A DNA stretch of 64,000 nt, taken from positions 26,326-90,325 of the forward strand of contig JAFALA010000072.1 of NCBI GenBank assembly GCA_019234815.1. The letters run 5' to 3'. The notes beneath the pieces were generated by a model. That model worked only from the letters and a program-made list of their open reading frames with translations, was not told the DNA's origin and searched no databases. Shown here piece by piece: positions 1-8,819 of the stretch. The first letter of the stretch is position 1, and every line of letters begins with the position of its first letter. This DNA is from Burkholderiaceae bacterium. GTDB lineage: Bacteria; Pseudomonadota; Gammaproteobacteria; Burkholderiales; Burkholderiaceae_C. The translations under genes and the position numbers were made by a program.

Positions 1-2295
1 GCCGCCCACGCCGGCCACGACGATGCCCCAGGCGGATTCCGCGTTCGGGATCACCGGGGTGCGTAGCGCCGGCAGGCTGGCGTCGAAGGGGCTCAGGGCC
101 TTGCCGCGCTTGGCCTTCTTCATCGCACCGCCTTCGACGGTGACGAAGCTGGGGCAGAAGCCCTTCACGCAGGAGTAGTCCTTGTTGCAGGTGTTCTGGT
201 TGATGGTGCGCTTGCGGCCGAAGTCGGTTTCGACCGGCTCGATCGACAGGCAGTTGGACTGCACCGAACAGTCGCCGCAGCCTTCGCAGACCAGCTCGTT
301 GATGACCATGCGCTTGGCCGGGTCGACCAGCTTGCCGCGCTTGCGGCGGCGGCGCTTTTCGGTCGCGCAGGTCTGGTCGTAGATGATGATGGTGGTGCCG
401 GTCAGCTCGCGGAACTGGCGCTGGATGGCGTCGAGCTCGTCGCGGTGGTGCACGGTGACGCCGGGCGAGAGCGTGGTGCCCTCGTACTTCTCGGGCTCGT
501 CGGTCACGATCACCAGCTTGGCCACGCCCTCCGAGATCAGGCTGTGCATGATCTGCATCACGCTGTGGCCCTCGGGGCGCTCGCCGACCTGCTGGCCGCC
601 GGTCATGGCGACGGCGTCGTTGTAGAGGATCTTGTAGGTGATGTTCACGCCCGACGCAATGCTTTGGCGGATCGCCAGCAGGCCGGAGTGGAAGTAGGTG
701 CCGTCGCCGAGGTTGGCGAAAATGTGCTTCTCGTTGGTGAAGGCCGACTGGCCCACCCATGGCACGCCCTCGCCGCCCATTTGCGTGAAGGTGGCGGTGT
801 TGCGGCCGGGCATCCAGCTGACCATGTAGTGGCAGCCGATGCCGGCCACGGCGCGCGAGCCTTCGGGGACGCGCGTCGAGGTGTTGTGCGGGCAGCCGCT
901 GCAGAACCAGGGCGTGCGGTCGGCGCCGCCGGCGGTCTGGGTTTCGGCCTTGAGCGCGTTTTCCTTGGCGTCGATGATGGCCACGCGGGCCTCGAGGCGC
1001 GCGGCCACGTCGGCGTCCACGCCGAGCTTCTTGAGGCGCTTGGCGATGGCGCGGGCGATGATGGCCGGCGTCAGGTCAGCCTGCGGGCGCAGCAGCCAGT
1101 TGGCGCTGGGGTTGGGGCGGCTCCATTCGCCGCCGCTCATGTCGCCTTCGGCCTCCTCGAACTTGCCCAGCACGTTGGGCCGCACGTCGGGGCGCCAGTT
1201 GTAGAGCTCTTCCTTGAGCTGGTACTCGATCATCTGGCGCTTTTCCTCGACCACCAGGATCTCCTGCAGGCCTTGGGCGAAGTCGCGCGTGATGGTGGCC
1301 TCCAGCGGCCACACCACGTTGACCTTGTGCAGCCGGATGCCCAGGCGGCGGCAGGTGTCGTCATCCAGCCCCAGGTCGTGCAGGGCCTGGCGGGTGTCGT
1401 TCCAGGCCTTGCCGCTGGCGATGATGCCGAAGCGGTCTTTGGGTGTCGCGACGACGTTGTAGTTCAGCTTGTTGGCACGCACATAGGCCAGCGCGGCGTA
1501 CCACTTGAAGTCCATCAGGCGGGCTTCCTGCTCCAGCGGCGGGTCGGGCCAGCGGATGTGCAGGCCGCCGGCCGGCATCTGGAAGTCTTCCGGCAGGATG
1601 ATGTTGACGCGGTCCGGGTCGACGCTGATCGAGGACGCGCTCTCGACGATCTCCTGGATGGTCTTGAGCCCCGACCACAGGCCCGAGAAGCGGCTCATGG
1701 CGAAGGCATGCAGGCCCATGTCGAGGATGTCCTGCACGCTGCTGGGGAAGAACACCGGGAAGCCGACCGCCTTGAAGACGTGGTCGCTCTGGTGCGCGGC
1801 GGTGCTGCTCTTGGCGATGTGGTCGTCGCCGGCGATGGCGATCACGCCGCCGTGCTTGGCCGTGCCGGCCATGTTGGCGTGCTTGAACACGTCGATGCAG
1901 CGGTCCACGCCCGGACCCTTGCCGTACCACATGCCGAACACGCCATCGAACTTGTTCTTCTCAGGGAACAGGTCGAGCTGCTGCGAACCCCACACGGCGG
2001 TGGCGGCGAGCTCCTCGTTCACGCCCGGCTGGAACACGACGTTCTGCTTGGCCAGGTGCTTCTTGGCGGACTGTAGCATCTGGTCGTAATTGCCCAGCGG
2101 AGAGCCCCGGTAGCCGCTGATGAAGCCGGCCGTGTTCAGGCCGGCCATAGCATCGCGCGTGCGCTGCAGCATGGGCAGGCGCACCAGGGCCTGCACGCCA
2201 CTCATGAAGGCGCGGCCGTGATCGAGCGCGTATTTGTCGTCCAGCGAGACGGTTTCCAGGGCGCGCAGGATGTGTTCGGGCAGAGGGGCGTTCAT
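1..2295 (-). CDS. Indolepyruvate ferredoxin oxidoreductase, N-terminal part (3' end outside window)
   Basis: About 765 residues of a single-chain enzyme are visible; the C-terminus runs off the left edge. The family oxidatively decarboxylates arylpyruvates or branched 2-oxo acids to acyl-CoA with ferredoxin, in the cytoplasm. An N-terminal pyruvate-oxidoreductase-like region (SGYRGSPLG) is followed by a thiamine-diphosphate domain with a conserved GCPHNTSTR segment and a GDGTYFHSG..ND cofactor motif. A cysteine-rich CEGCGDCSVQSNC stretch follows. Start is ATG at 2295. It is divergent from an Lrp-type regulator across 220 bp, the usual arrangement for amino-acid-responsive control of this catabolic enzyme. 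Family is certain; substrate preference is not visible. Confidence 0.93.
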   Translation of the reverse strand, partial: MNAPLPEHILRALETVSLDDKYALDHGRAFMSGVQALVRLPMLQRTRDAMAGLNTAGFISGYRGSPLGNYDQMLQSAKKHLAKQNVVFQPGVNEELAATAVWGSQQLDLFPEKNKFDGVFGMWYGKGPGVDRCIDVFKHANMAGTAKHGGVIAIAGDDHIAKSSTAAHQSDHVFKAVGFPVFFPSSVQDILDMGLHAFAMSRFSGLWSGLKTIQEIVESASSISVDPDRVNIILPEDFQMPAGGLHIRWPDPPLEQEARLMDFKWYAALAYVRANKLNYNVVATPKDRFGIIASGKAWNDTRQALHDLGLDDDTCRRLGIRLHKVNVVWPLEATITRDFAQGLQEILVVEEKRQMIEYQLKEELYNWRPDVRPNVLGKFEEAEGDMSGGEWSRPNPSANWLLRPQADLTPAIIARAIAKRLKKLGVDADVAARLEARVAIIDAKENALKAETQTAGGADRTPWFCSGCPHNTSTRVPEGSRAVAGIGCHYMVSWMPGRNTATFTQMGGEGVPWVGQSAFTNEKHIFANLGDGTYFHSGLLAIRQSIASGVNITYKILYNDAVAMTGGQQVGERPEGHSVMQIMHSLISEGVAKLVIVTDEPEKYEGTTLSPGVTVHHRDELDAIQRQFRELTGTTIIIYDQTCATEKRRRRKRGKLVDPAKRMVINELVCEGCGDCSVQSNCLSIEPVETDFGRKRTINQNTCNKDYSCVKGFCPSFVTVEGGAMKKAKRGKALSPFDASLPALRTPVIPNAESAWGIVVAGVGG

Positions 2296-2515
2296 TGCTT
2301 TTGGCTCCGTGTAATGGGCGGACGAATCAAGGCCGCTTGTGGCGGCCCGGATTTCCGTTTTTTTGGAAACTGGCACGAGCAGGATAGGGCGAAACACGCC
2401 TTTTGTGCCAGTTGCGCGAGTGTAGGCAAACCGTGGCGATGGGTGCTTGCTATCTGCTGCTTGAATTTTGTAGTTTGCGCAATAATCTTTCTCAAATCAA
2501 CTGAAAGAGTTCGGA

Positions 2516-3076
2516 TTGGCGTCTCGTAATCCTGCTTCAGGGCAAACCACTAGAAAGCAAAACCCAGCCGAGTCCGATGCGGACGACGGCGCTCAGGGCC
2601 TGGATCGCTACCACATTGCCATCCTGGCGGCGCTGCAGCGCGATGCGCGCCTGTCCAATGCCGAACTCGCCAACCAGATCGGCCTGTCGGCGGCGCCCAC
2701 GTGGCGGCGGGTGCGCTGGCTGGAGGAGCAGGGGTTCATCACCGGCTACCGGGCCGAGATCGACCGCCGCAAGCTGGGCCTGGGCGTGCTGGCCTTCGTG
2801 CGCCTGGATGCCGACCGCAACACCGGCGCCAGCACGCGCCCGCTGGAAGACGCCATTCGCGCACTGCCCGAGGTCATCTCCTGCCACTACATCTCAGGCG
2901 CCGGCACCTTCGAGCTGCAGGTCATGGCCACTGACCTCGATGCCTTCTCGCGCTTCTCGATCGACACCCTGCTGAACCTGCCCAACGTGAAGGACATCCA
3001 CACCAGTTTTTCGCTGGGCGAGGTCAAGGCGGGGGCGGTGATGCCCCTGACGCATTTGAGGCCGGCGAAGCCTTGA
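2516..3076 (+). CDS. Lrp/AsnC-family transcriptional regulator
   Basis: 186 aa. After a polar extension of about 25 residues comes the Lrp helix-turn-helix (DRYHIAILAALQRDARLSN..ELANQIGLS) and then the alpha/beta RAM ligand-sensing domain ending in VKAGAVMPLTH. The start is TTG, chosen because no ATG lies upstream in frame and an AAAGAG ribosome-binding sequence sits about 8 nt before it. The family is normally near 150 aa, so the extra N-terminus is unusual and a later start is possible. Its position divergent from the indolepyruvate oxidoreductase gene suggests it senses an amino acid and controls that gene (inference). Confidence 0.9.
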   Translation: MASRNPASGQTTRKQNPAESDADDGAQGLDRYHIAILAALQRDARLSNAELANQIGLSAAPTWRRVRWLEEQGFITGYRAEIDRRKLGLGVLAFVRLDADRNTGASTRPLEDAIRALPEVISCHYISGAGTFELQVMATDLDAFSRFSIDTLLNLPNVKDIHTSFSLGEVKAGAVMPLTHLRPAKP

Positions 3077-3137
3077 GGCTGGAGACTGCAGTCCGGCCGC
3101 ACTGCTTTTTCATGGCTTGAAACCTGCCTTTCACCTT

Positions 3138-3893
3138 ATGCTGGCGGACATGGCTGCAGCACGATTTCTTCCTGGCGTCCTGGCGATTGCGCTGGGCATG
3201 GGCTCGGCCGTGCAGGCGGTACATGCGGCCGACAAGCTGCCGGCCCAGAACCTCTGGGTCGAGATCCGCTGGGTCGACAGCAGCATCAGCCCCGACCTGG
3301 TGGCCGCGGCTCGCGACGGCTCGACCGTGGTCGGTACTTCGGGATCGATCTCGCCCAAGGGCTGGGTCGGCTACAGCACCGGCTCCCATGAAGATGCGCA
3401 AAGCCGCAACCAGAGCCAGCGCGTGCTGGTACTCAACGGCCAGCAGGCGGGCGTGCAATTCAAGGACACGGCGGCCTTGCAGTGGCTTGATTACGGCGTG
3501 CCGGCATTGCCCGGTGCGGGCGCAAGCGGCGGCGGCACCCCAGCCCATGCTGCGAACCCGACCCGGGCCGCAGCGCGCGTGGGCTTGAACCAGGGCTATG
3601 TGGAGCAATCGCGCGGATTCAGCGTCGGCGTGCAGTGGCCCGGCGGCAAGCAGCCGGCGCGAGTGGAGTTCAAGGTCCAGAGCTACAAGCCAGATGCGCA
3701 GCGCCAGCCCGATATGCCGCTGCCGCAGCAGAGCCAGGTGGTCGGGACCGTGCTGGTGCCCCTGGGGCACTGGGTGACGGTGGCCAGGCAGGGAGGCAGC
3801 GCGCAAGCCTCCGAGCCGGGCAGCTACGGCACCCACAATGCCGAGCCGGTGGAGAGCCGGGAGTTGCAGATCCGGGTCGACCTGGCGCCCTAG
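3138..3893 (+). CDS. Exported protein of unknown function
   Basis: About 251 aa from ATG 3138; a TTG at 3117 and an ATG at 3150 are alternative starts. It opens with a signal peptide (RFLPGVLAIALGMGSAVQAVHA) and continues as a soluble, glycine- and serine-rich protein with segments such as NLWVEIRWVD and SQRVLVLNGQQAGVQF. That pattern recalls periplasmic domains of secretin-like proteins, but no secretin gate region is present and I do not assign a function. It ends with a low-complexity proline/glycine linker and a hydrophilic tail. It stands alone, convergent with the next gene (29-bp gap), so context gives no clue. Confidence 0.7.
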   Translation: MLADMAAARFLPGVLAIALGMGSAVQAVHAADKLPAQNLWVEIRWVDSSISPDLVAAARDGSTVVGTSGSISPKGWVGYSTGSHEDAQSRNQSQRVLVLNGQQAGVQFKDTAALQWLDYGVPALPGAGASGGGTPAHAANPTRAAARVGLNQGYVEQSRGFSVGVQWPGGKQPARVEFKVQSYKPDAQRQPDMPLPQQSQVVGTVLVPLGHWVTVARQGGSAQASEPGSYGTHNAEPVESRELQIRVDLAP

Positions 3894-3922
3894 GTCTTGG
3901 GATGCGCTGGCGTGTCCGGCGG

Positions 3923-4786
3923 TTACTGCACGCCCCAGCGATTGCGGATGGCTTTCAGAACACCGCGATCTTCCAAGGTTTGCACGGCGGCGCTGATGGT
4001 CATGGCATCGGCCTCGGATACCGATTTCTTGCTCAACCACAGGCGAACCGGCGTGGAGGAAGGCGACCAGGGCAGCTCCTTCAACTCGATGCCAAGGCGC
4101 TTGGCCTCGTGAAGCGCCACTTGACGGTCGGCCAACAACACCTCGCCGCGCTGCGCTTTCAGCATCGTCAAGCCCTGAGCCACGCCTTCATAGGGCGTGA
4201 ACAGATGCGCCTGCTGCAGCTTGGGCAGGGCTTCGGCGTAGCCGGGGCCGAACCAGCCGAGGTTCTGGCTGATCAGGCGCAGCTTGTGGCTGAGCAGGTC
4301 GTCGAAGCTCTCGATGGACGGCAGGGCGACACCGTTGGCCGCGGGGGACGAGGCCAAGGTGAACAAGCTGACCACCTCGCTGCGGTAGGGCGGCGTCAGC
4401 CAGCCGTATTGGGCGCGTTCGGGCGTTGCCTCCACGTCCATGAGCACGTCGATGTCGCCGGCCATGAACATGAGGCGGCGGCGGCGGCGCGGCAAGGTCG
4501 GCAGCATTTCCACCTTGCAGCCGGCCTGCACCAGGATGGCCTCCAGCAGCTCGGGCTCGCTGCCGCTTGGGGCATGGCCGGGCTCCAGGATGATGTACGG
4601 CGGCGCATGCATCATGGACACGCGCATGGGATGATCGCAAGCGTGCGCGGACCAAGCGCTCAGGCATGAAGTGAACGCCCATCCGAAGTGAATCGCGGTC
4701 TGTCGAAGCGCGGAGCGCAATTTGAATGTCGCCCTGGATGACGCATGCAAGAGCGTCGAAGGGCATGGCGAAGCGGCGAAATACAC
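3923..4786 (-). CDS. Periplasmic solute-binding protein (SBP_bac_3-like)
   Basis: 287 aa from ATG 4786. A TTG at 4720 preceded by AGGG would give a tidier signal peptide ending at SAWSAHA. The mature part has the type-3 extracellular binding-protein pattern: an opening strand with PPYI, a PSGSEPELLEAIL helix, then MDVEATPERAQYGWLTPPYRSEV, the hallmark of the polar-amino-acid-binding family. No permease or ATPase lies next to it, so it is an orphan binding protein, perhaps a sensor or scavenger rather than part of a local transporter. An RRRRR stretch in the first domain is unusual for this family. Confidence 0.8.
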   Translation of the reverse strand: MYFAASPCPSTLLHASSRATFKLRSALRQTAIHFGWAFTSCLSAWSAHACDHPMRVSMMHAPPYIILEPGHAPSGSEPELLEAILVQAGCKVEMLPTLPRRRRRLMFMAGDIDVLMDVEATPERAQYGWLTPPYRSEVVSLFTLASSPAANGVALPSIESFDDLLSHKLRLISQNLGWFGPGYAEALPKLQQAHLFTPYEGVAQGLTMLKAQRGEVLLADRQVALHEAKRLGIELKELPWSPSSTPVRLWLSKKSVSEADAMTISAAVQTLEDRGVLKAIRNRWGVQ

Positions 4787-4928
4787 GGGACAGGTTCTTG
4801 ACAGCGGGAGCCGTCCAGCTTGTGGACACGGCGCCTGATTATTTCATGCGTCGTTTCAAGACGATATTGGGAGTAAAGCCGATGCATCCTGATGCCTGCA
4901 TGTAACGCCAGCTTCGTAAGATGCCGCC

Positions 4929-5309
4929 ATGACCCAAGCAATGACCCTCGCGCTGATCGCGCACGACGGCAAGAAGGCCGACATGGTGCTGCTGGCCAGC
5001 GAGTTTGCCGATTTCCTGCGTGGCTGCCGGCTGATGGCCACCGGCACCACGGGCGGCCGATTGAAGCAGGCACTGGCCCTGGACGTGGAGTGTTTGTTGT
5101 CAGGTCCGCAGGGCGGGGACCTGCAGATCGGCGCACGGCTGGCGGTGGGCGAGGTCGACGGCGTGATCTTCCTGCGCGACCCCATGACGCCGCAGCCGCA
5201 CGAACCCGACATCAACGCCCTGGTGCGGGCCTGCGACGTGCACAACGTGCCTTGCGCCACCAACATGGCCGGTGCAAGGCTGATGCTGAGCAGCTGGGCG
5301 GCGGCCTAG
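4929..5309 (+). CDS. mgsA: Methylglyoxal synthase
   Basis: 126 aa, close to the family length. It converts dihydroxyacetone phosphate to methylglyoxal and phosphate, a bypass of lower glycolysis under phosphate limitation. Visible signatures are [12 protein letters not shown] at the N-terminus, ATGTTGG for phosphate binding (residues 37-43), SGPQGGD with the likely catalytic Asp64, and [12 protein letters not shown] with His91. The start is ATG 4929, shortly after an out-of-frame ATG. It is convergent with the following hydrolase, the two stops being only 4 bp apart. Confidence 0.93.
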   Translation: MTQAMTLALIAHDGKKADMVLLASEFADFLRGCRLMATGTTGGRLKQALALDVECLLSGPQGGDLQIGARLAVGEVDGVIFLRDPMTPQPHEPDINALVRACDVHNVPCATNMAGARLMLSSWAAA

Positions 5310-5313
5310 CTGC

Positions 5314-5994
5314 TCAACGATCCAGCTCGTGGCGCAGGAAGCCGGTGCTGCGGTCGAACGATTGCTTGGCGCAGGTTTCGTTGTAGACCTCGGGCCGGCC
5401 GTTGTTGAAAAACGCGTGGTCGGCCGCGTAGGCGTAGATCACCGGATGCTGGCCGGCCTGGCGCATGGTGTCCGTCAATGACTTCACCGCGGCGGGCGTG
5501 CACCAATCGTCGTACAGGGCGAAATGGCCCTGGAAGGGGATCTTGATCTGGGCCGGATTGGCAAACTCGGCCGGCGGTATGCCGTAGTAGCAGACGGCCG
5601 CGGACACGCCTTTCACGTGCACCGCCGCGGCGACGGTCAGCGCGCCGCCCATGCAGAAACCCAGCACGCCGATCTTGCCACTGCGCGCAGCCAGGAATTG
5701 GACGGCGCCTTGCAGGTCCTGGAAGGTGGCGTCGGCAAAGTCCAGCCCCGTCATCAGGTGCCGGGCCTCGTCGGTGTCGCTGGCCACGCGGCCATGGAAG
5801 AGGTCGGGCGCCAGGGTGTTGAAGCCGGCGGCGGCAAAGCGGTCAGCCACCTGCTTGATGTGTTCGTTCAAGCCCCACCATTCCTGGATCAGGATCAAGC
5901 CCGGCGCCTTGGCGGGCGCGCCGACCTGGGCCTGTGCCAGATAGGCCTGGCTTGTCTTGCCGTCTGGGCGTTGGAATTCGATCATCTGGCTCAT
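5314..5994 (-). CDS. Dienelactone hydrolase family protein
   Basis: 226 aa alpha/beta hydrolase. The nucleophile elbow GFCMGG places catalytic Cys114, with Asp162 or Asp163 and His193 (ADHAFFN) completing the Cys-Asp-His triad typical of carboxymethylenebutenolidase. Glu38 in QEWWGLN matches the conserved active-site glutamate. Start ATG 5994 follows a good AAGGAGAA site. Enzymes of this type open the dienelactone ring in chlorocatechol breakdown, but housekeeping homologues with unknown ester substrates are common. No chlorocatechol genes are adjacent, so the general family name is safer. Confidence 0.9.
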   Translation of the reverse strand: MSQMIEFQRPDGKTSQAYLAQAQVGAPAKAPGLILIQEWWGLNEHIKQVADRFAAAGFNTLAPDLFHGRVASDTDEARHLMTGLDFADATFQDLQGAVQFLAARSGKIGVLGFCMGGALTVAAAVHVKGVSAAVCYYGIPPAEFANPAQIKIPFQGHFALYDDWCTPAAVKSLTDTMRQAGQHPVIYAYAADHAFFNNGRPEVYNETCAKQSFDRSTGFLRHELDR

Positions 5995-6029
5995 GACGCT
6001 TCTCCTTGTTGGAACGAGGGGACTCCCTT

Positions 6030-6290
6030 TTACGCGGATGGTGCCGTGGAATCCGAGGCCAGCATCAGGTCGATCAATTCCTTGGCAAATTCCAGCGCTT
6101 CTTCGGCCGTAGCGAAATAGTACTCGCCGCCCAGGTCGGCTGCATCACCTTCGGGGCCGATGTGCACCACGGCCCAGCCTTCGGCGCCGCCGCCTATGGC
6201 GCAGATGCCGAAGCTGCCGGGCGGCAGCTCGCGCGCCGATCCCGCGGTCACGAAGATATCCCGGCCTTGGTGGGAGTGGTAGCGCTTCAA
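6030..6290 (-). CDS. Small protein coupled to mltA, function unknown
   Basis: 86 aa beginning KRYHSHQGRDIFV after a TTG start at 6290 and ending in a helical acidic segment (TAEEALEFAKELIDLM). The TTG is supported by a GGAAGG ribosome-binding sequence and by a TTGA overlap with the stop codon of mltA (stop 6287-6289), so the two genes appear translationally coupled. No signal peptide or membrane span is seen. I do not recognise the family; coupling suggests a cytoplasmic role linked to, or merely co-expressed with, the transglycosylase. Confidence 0.65.
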   Translation of the reverse strand: MKRYHSHQGRDIFVTAGSARELPPGSFGICAIGGGAEGWAVVHIGPEGDAADLGGEYYFATAEEALEFAKELIDLMLASDSTAPSA

Positions 6291-7507
6291 GGCGTTCCTT
6301 CCGCGTCGGTGCGCGGCCAAAGCGCCCATAGATGCAAGGGCTGCTTCATCCGGCCCGCCTGCGCCTCGGCTTCCGGGCCCCAGCCCCAGAAGTAGTCGAG
6401 CCGCACGGCGCCGGTGATGGCCGAGCCGGTGTCCTGCGCCATGGCCAGGCGGCGCAAGGGCGTGTTGCTGAGCGGCTCGGTGGCGTCCATCCAGATCGGC
6501 GTGCCGTAGGGAATGCTGGCGCGGTCCACCGCCACCGAGCGGCCCGGCGTCAGCGCCACGCCTTGGCCGCCGCGCGGGCCCAGGTTGGGGTCGGGCAGCG
6601 GCTCCTCGCGAAAGAACACGTAGCGAGGGTTGGCGGCCAGCAGTTCGGCAATGCGCTGCGGATTGCGGCGGGCCCAGTCCTTGATCTGCGGCCACGAGGC
6701 TTCGCCGGGACGCAGCTCGCCGCGCTCGATGAGCCAGCGTCCCACCGATTGATAGGGCAGGTTGTTGTGGCCCGCAAAGGCCAGCCGCAGCTGGCGCTGT
6801 TCGCCGTTCGGCTCGGTCAGCTGCAGCCGGCCCGAGCCCTGGATGTGCAGCAGCAGGGCATCCAGCGGGTCGTCCACAAAGGCGATTTCCTGCGGACGAA
6901 GGCGGGCGCGCAGGGCCGGATCGCTGTCGATCTGGCTGCGCGTGAAATAGGGGCGTTGCGGGTTCAGGTCCGGCGGCGGCGCGTACAGCGGCACCTTGAA
7001 CGCGCCTTGAGGCCGGCGCATGGCTTGCAGCAGCGGTTCGAAATAGCCGGTGATCAGGCCCTCGTCCCGGCCGTCCAGGTTCTCGACCCGGAACGGCTGC
7101 AAATGGCGCATCAGCCAGGCGTGGGCCTCCAGGTCGTCGTGCGGCGTGGCCGCGCCGGCCTGGGCGCAGGTCGGGCCCCAGCCGGGGGCGGGCTTGAGGC
7201 AGGAGCGCATCAGCACAGGCCAGAAGGCGCTGGCCTGGTCCTCGCCCCAGCCGGGCAGCTCGCTCCATTGCGCCGAGACCCAGCGGGCGTGTTCGCGCAG
7301 CATGACGGTGCGGGAGATTTCCGGTGCGGGCGGCGGGGCTGCCGGCGCCGACCTGTCCGAAGGCGGCCGCACGGGCGCGGCACTCTCGGGGCGTTCAAGC
7401 CGGGTGCTGCTGCACGCCGTCAGCGCTCCTAGAATGAGCAGCGCCGCCAGCCGGACCCGCAAACCAGGCCGCCTGGCCGCAGCATCAAACGGAGAGGCGA
7501 CTGTCAT
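6287..7507 (-). CDS. mltA: Membrane-bound lytic murein transglycosylase A
   Basis: 406 aa from ATG 7507. The start places a lipoprotein signal directly at the N-terminus: basic residues, ALLILGALTA, then Cys32 in the lipobox LTAC. The MltA domain follows, with ITGYFEP and HIQGSGRL, and then the C-terminal 3D domain with AMAQDTGSAI and RLDYFWGWG, which carries the catalytic aspartate. The enzyme cleaves peptidoglycan strands to 1,6-anhydro products from the inner face of the outer membrane. In-frame ATGs upstream (7558, 7573) would bury the signal peptide. The start codon overlaps that of a divergent small gene. Confidence 0.93.
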   Translation of the reverse strand: MTVASPFDAAARRPGLRVRLAALLILGALTACSSTRLERPESAAPVRPPSDRSAPAAPPPAPEISRTVMLREHARWVSAQWSELPGWGEDQASAFWPVLMRSCLKPAPGWGPTCAQAGAATPHDDLEAHAWLMRHLQPFRVENLDGRDEGLITGYFEPLLQAMRRPQGAFKVPLYAPPPDLNPQRPYFTRSQIDSDPALRARLRPQEIAFVDDPLDALLLHIQGSGRLQLTEPNGEQRQLRLAFAGHNNLPYQSVGRWLIERGELRPGEASWPQIKDWARRNPQRIAELLAANPRYVFFREEPLPDPNLGPRGGQGVALTPGRSVAVDRASIPYGTPIWMDATEPLSNTPLRRLAMAQDTGSAITGAVRLDYFWGWGPEAEAQAGRMKQPLHLWALWPRTDAEGTP

Positions 7508-7625
7508 GGGTGTGATTGTGCTGGAGGCGATGGGCGCCTTGGTCCTGCTGCTGTTCATCGTCTGGTGGACCATGTTTTCCGGCCGCAAGAAAGGCGAACG
7601 CCACACCGACGACGAGGCATCCTGA
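7506..7625 (+). CDS. Single-pass membrane microprotein
   Basis: 39 aa: a short hydrophobic helix (VLEAMGALVLLLFIVWWTMF) followed by a basic then acidic tail (GRKKGERHTDDEAS), the topology of a small inner-membrane protein. A GGAGAGG site lies 6 nt before ATG 7506, stronger than any site for the opposite mltA start. The two start codons interlock in the tetranucleotide CATG. It ends 3 bp before the apaG stop on the other strand. No homology is recognised; the evidence is the ribosome-binding site, the coherent transmembrane pattern and tight packing. Confidence 0.55.
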   Translation: MGVIVLEAMGALVLLLFIVWWTMFSGRKKGERHTDDEAS

Positions 7626-7628
7626 GGC

Positions 7629-8003
7629 TCAATGCAGGCTGCCGGCTTCGGCCAGGATGAATTCGGGCACTTCGGCGTAGAAGATCTCGGCGTCGTCGGT
7701 CACGCACAGGTAGCGGCCGCGCATGCTGCCTTGCGGGGTGCTGATCTGCGCCCAGGAGCTGTACTGGAAACTCTCGCCCGGCTGCAGATGCGGCTGGTGG
7801 CCCACCACCGCCAGGCCGTTGACCGCCTGCTCGTCGCCATGCGCGTCGACAATCAGCCAGTGGCGTGCGATCAGTTGCGCGGCGATGTCGCCCGTGTTCG
7901 TGATCGTGATGGTGTAGCTGAATGCATATTGCGCTTCGGACGGCGCCGTCTGCTCCGGCAACACCTGGACCTGAACCTTGCATGAGAATTGGGGATGGGC
8001 CAT
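7629..8003 (-). CDS. apaG: ApaG-domain protein
   Basis: 124 aa, normal length. It is a fibronectin-type-III-like beta sandwich with conserved FSYTITITNTG, ARHWLIVDAHG, VVGHQPHLQPGESFQYSSW and the terminal MRGRYLCVTDD segments of ApaG. The family has been linked genetically to cobalt and magnesium homeostasis in enteric bacteria, with no proven enzymatic role. It is divergent from the MgtC-like gene, a suggestive pairing given the magnesium link, and convergent with the 39-aa microprotein gene. Confidence 0.93.
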   Translation of the reverse strand: MAHPQFSCKVQVQVLPEQTAPSEAQYAFSYTITITNTGDIAAQLIARHWLIVDAHGDEQAVNGLAVVGHQPHLQPGESFQYSSWAQISTPQGSMRGRYLCVTDDAEIFYAEVPEFILAEAGSLH

Positions 8004-8060
8004 CGCGGCATTTTAATGGGCCTGGCAGGTGAACCTGAAGGGCCTGGAAAGGAAACCAAC

Positions 8061-8810
8061 TTGAACATCTTCTCCCCAGACTGGCTCGCTTCGTTCTGGA
8101 CCCGGGACTTCATCGATGCGAATCTGGTCGTGTTCGTCAACCTGTTCGGCGCGCTGGTGCTGGGCATGGTCGTGGGCTACGAGCGCGCCTATCACGGACG
8201 CGCGGCGGGCATGCGCACCTACGGCCTGGTGTGCATGGCGTCGGCGGCCTTGACGGTGTTTGTCGGCTATCCCGAATACTGGTATGGCGGGCAGGGGCCG
8301 CATGTGCCGGGCGGCGACCCGACGCGGGTGGTGCAGGGCATCGTCACCGGCATCGGCTTCCTGGGCGCCGGCATCATCATGAAAGACGGCATGAGCATCA
8401 GCGGCCTGACCACGGCGGCCTCGGTCTGGGCCTCCTGCGTGATCGGCATCCTGGTGGGGGTGGGCTTTTATTTCGCCGCCATCCTGCTGGCGCTGCTGTC
8501 GGCGGCCCTGATGATGTGGGGCTCGCGCCTGGAAATGCATCTGCCCTCGCGGCATGCCATCGGCGTGGTGCTGCATTTTGTCGAGAACTACCTGCCCACC
8601 GAGGACTACCTGATCAACCTGCTGCACGTGCACGGCTTCGACCTGGCGCGCCAGTCGGTGTCCATCACCCTGGACCGGGGCTGCTCGGAATGGCGCTTCG
8701 TGGCAGTGGCCCAGAATCGCCACAGCGATATTTCCATGCCTTCGCTGGCGACGCTGTTCCGCTCCCTGCCCGAAATCGACCGCGTGCAATTGGCGCACGC
8801 CAGGAATTGA
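8061..8810 (+). CDS. MgtC/SapB-family inner-membrane protein
   Basis: About 249 aa from TTG 8061, chosen because a GGAAAGGAAA site lies just upstream; an ATG at 7989 would overlap apaG and add an unlikely polar leader. Four to five hydrophobic spans occupy residues 20-160. Between the first spans sits the family hallmark GYERAYHGRAAGMRTYGLV, and GIGFLGAGIIMKDG follows. A soluble C-terminal ACT-like domain covers the last 90 residues. MgtC proteins act in low-magnesium adaptation and can modulate ATP synthase in pathogens; which role applies here cannot be read from sequence. Confidence 0.9.
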   Translation: MNIFSPDWLASFWTRDFIDANLVVFVNLFGALVLGMVVGYERAYHGRAAGMRTYGLVCMASAALTVFVGYPEYWYGGQGPHVPGGDPTRVVQGIVTGIGFLGAGIIMKDGMSISGLTTAASVWASCVIGILVGVGFYFAAILLALLSAALMMWGSRLEMHLPSRHAIGVVLHFVENYLPTEDYLINLLHVHGFDLARQSVSITLDRGCSEWRFVAVAQNRHSDISMPSLATLFRSLPEIDRVQLAHARN

Positions 8811-8819
8811 GGCGCCGGG

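Noticed and set aside
445..2076. Long plus-strand open frame opposite the indolepyruvate oxidoreductase gene
   Set aside because: Composition is His/Val/Gly/Ala-rich antisense shadow of a strongly conserved minus-strand enzyme; no motif of its own.
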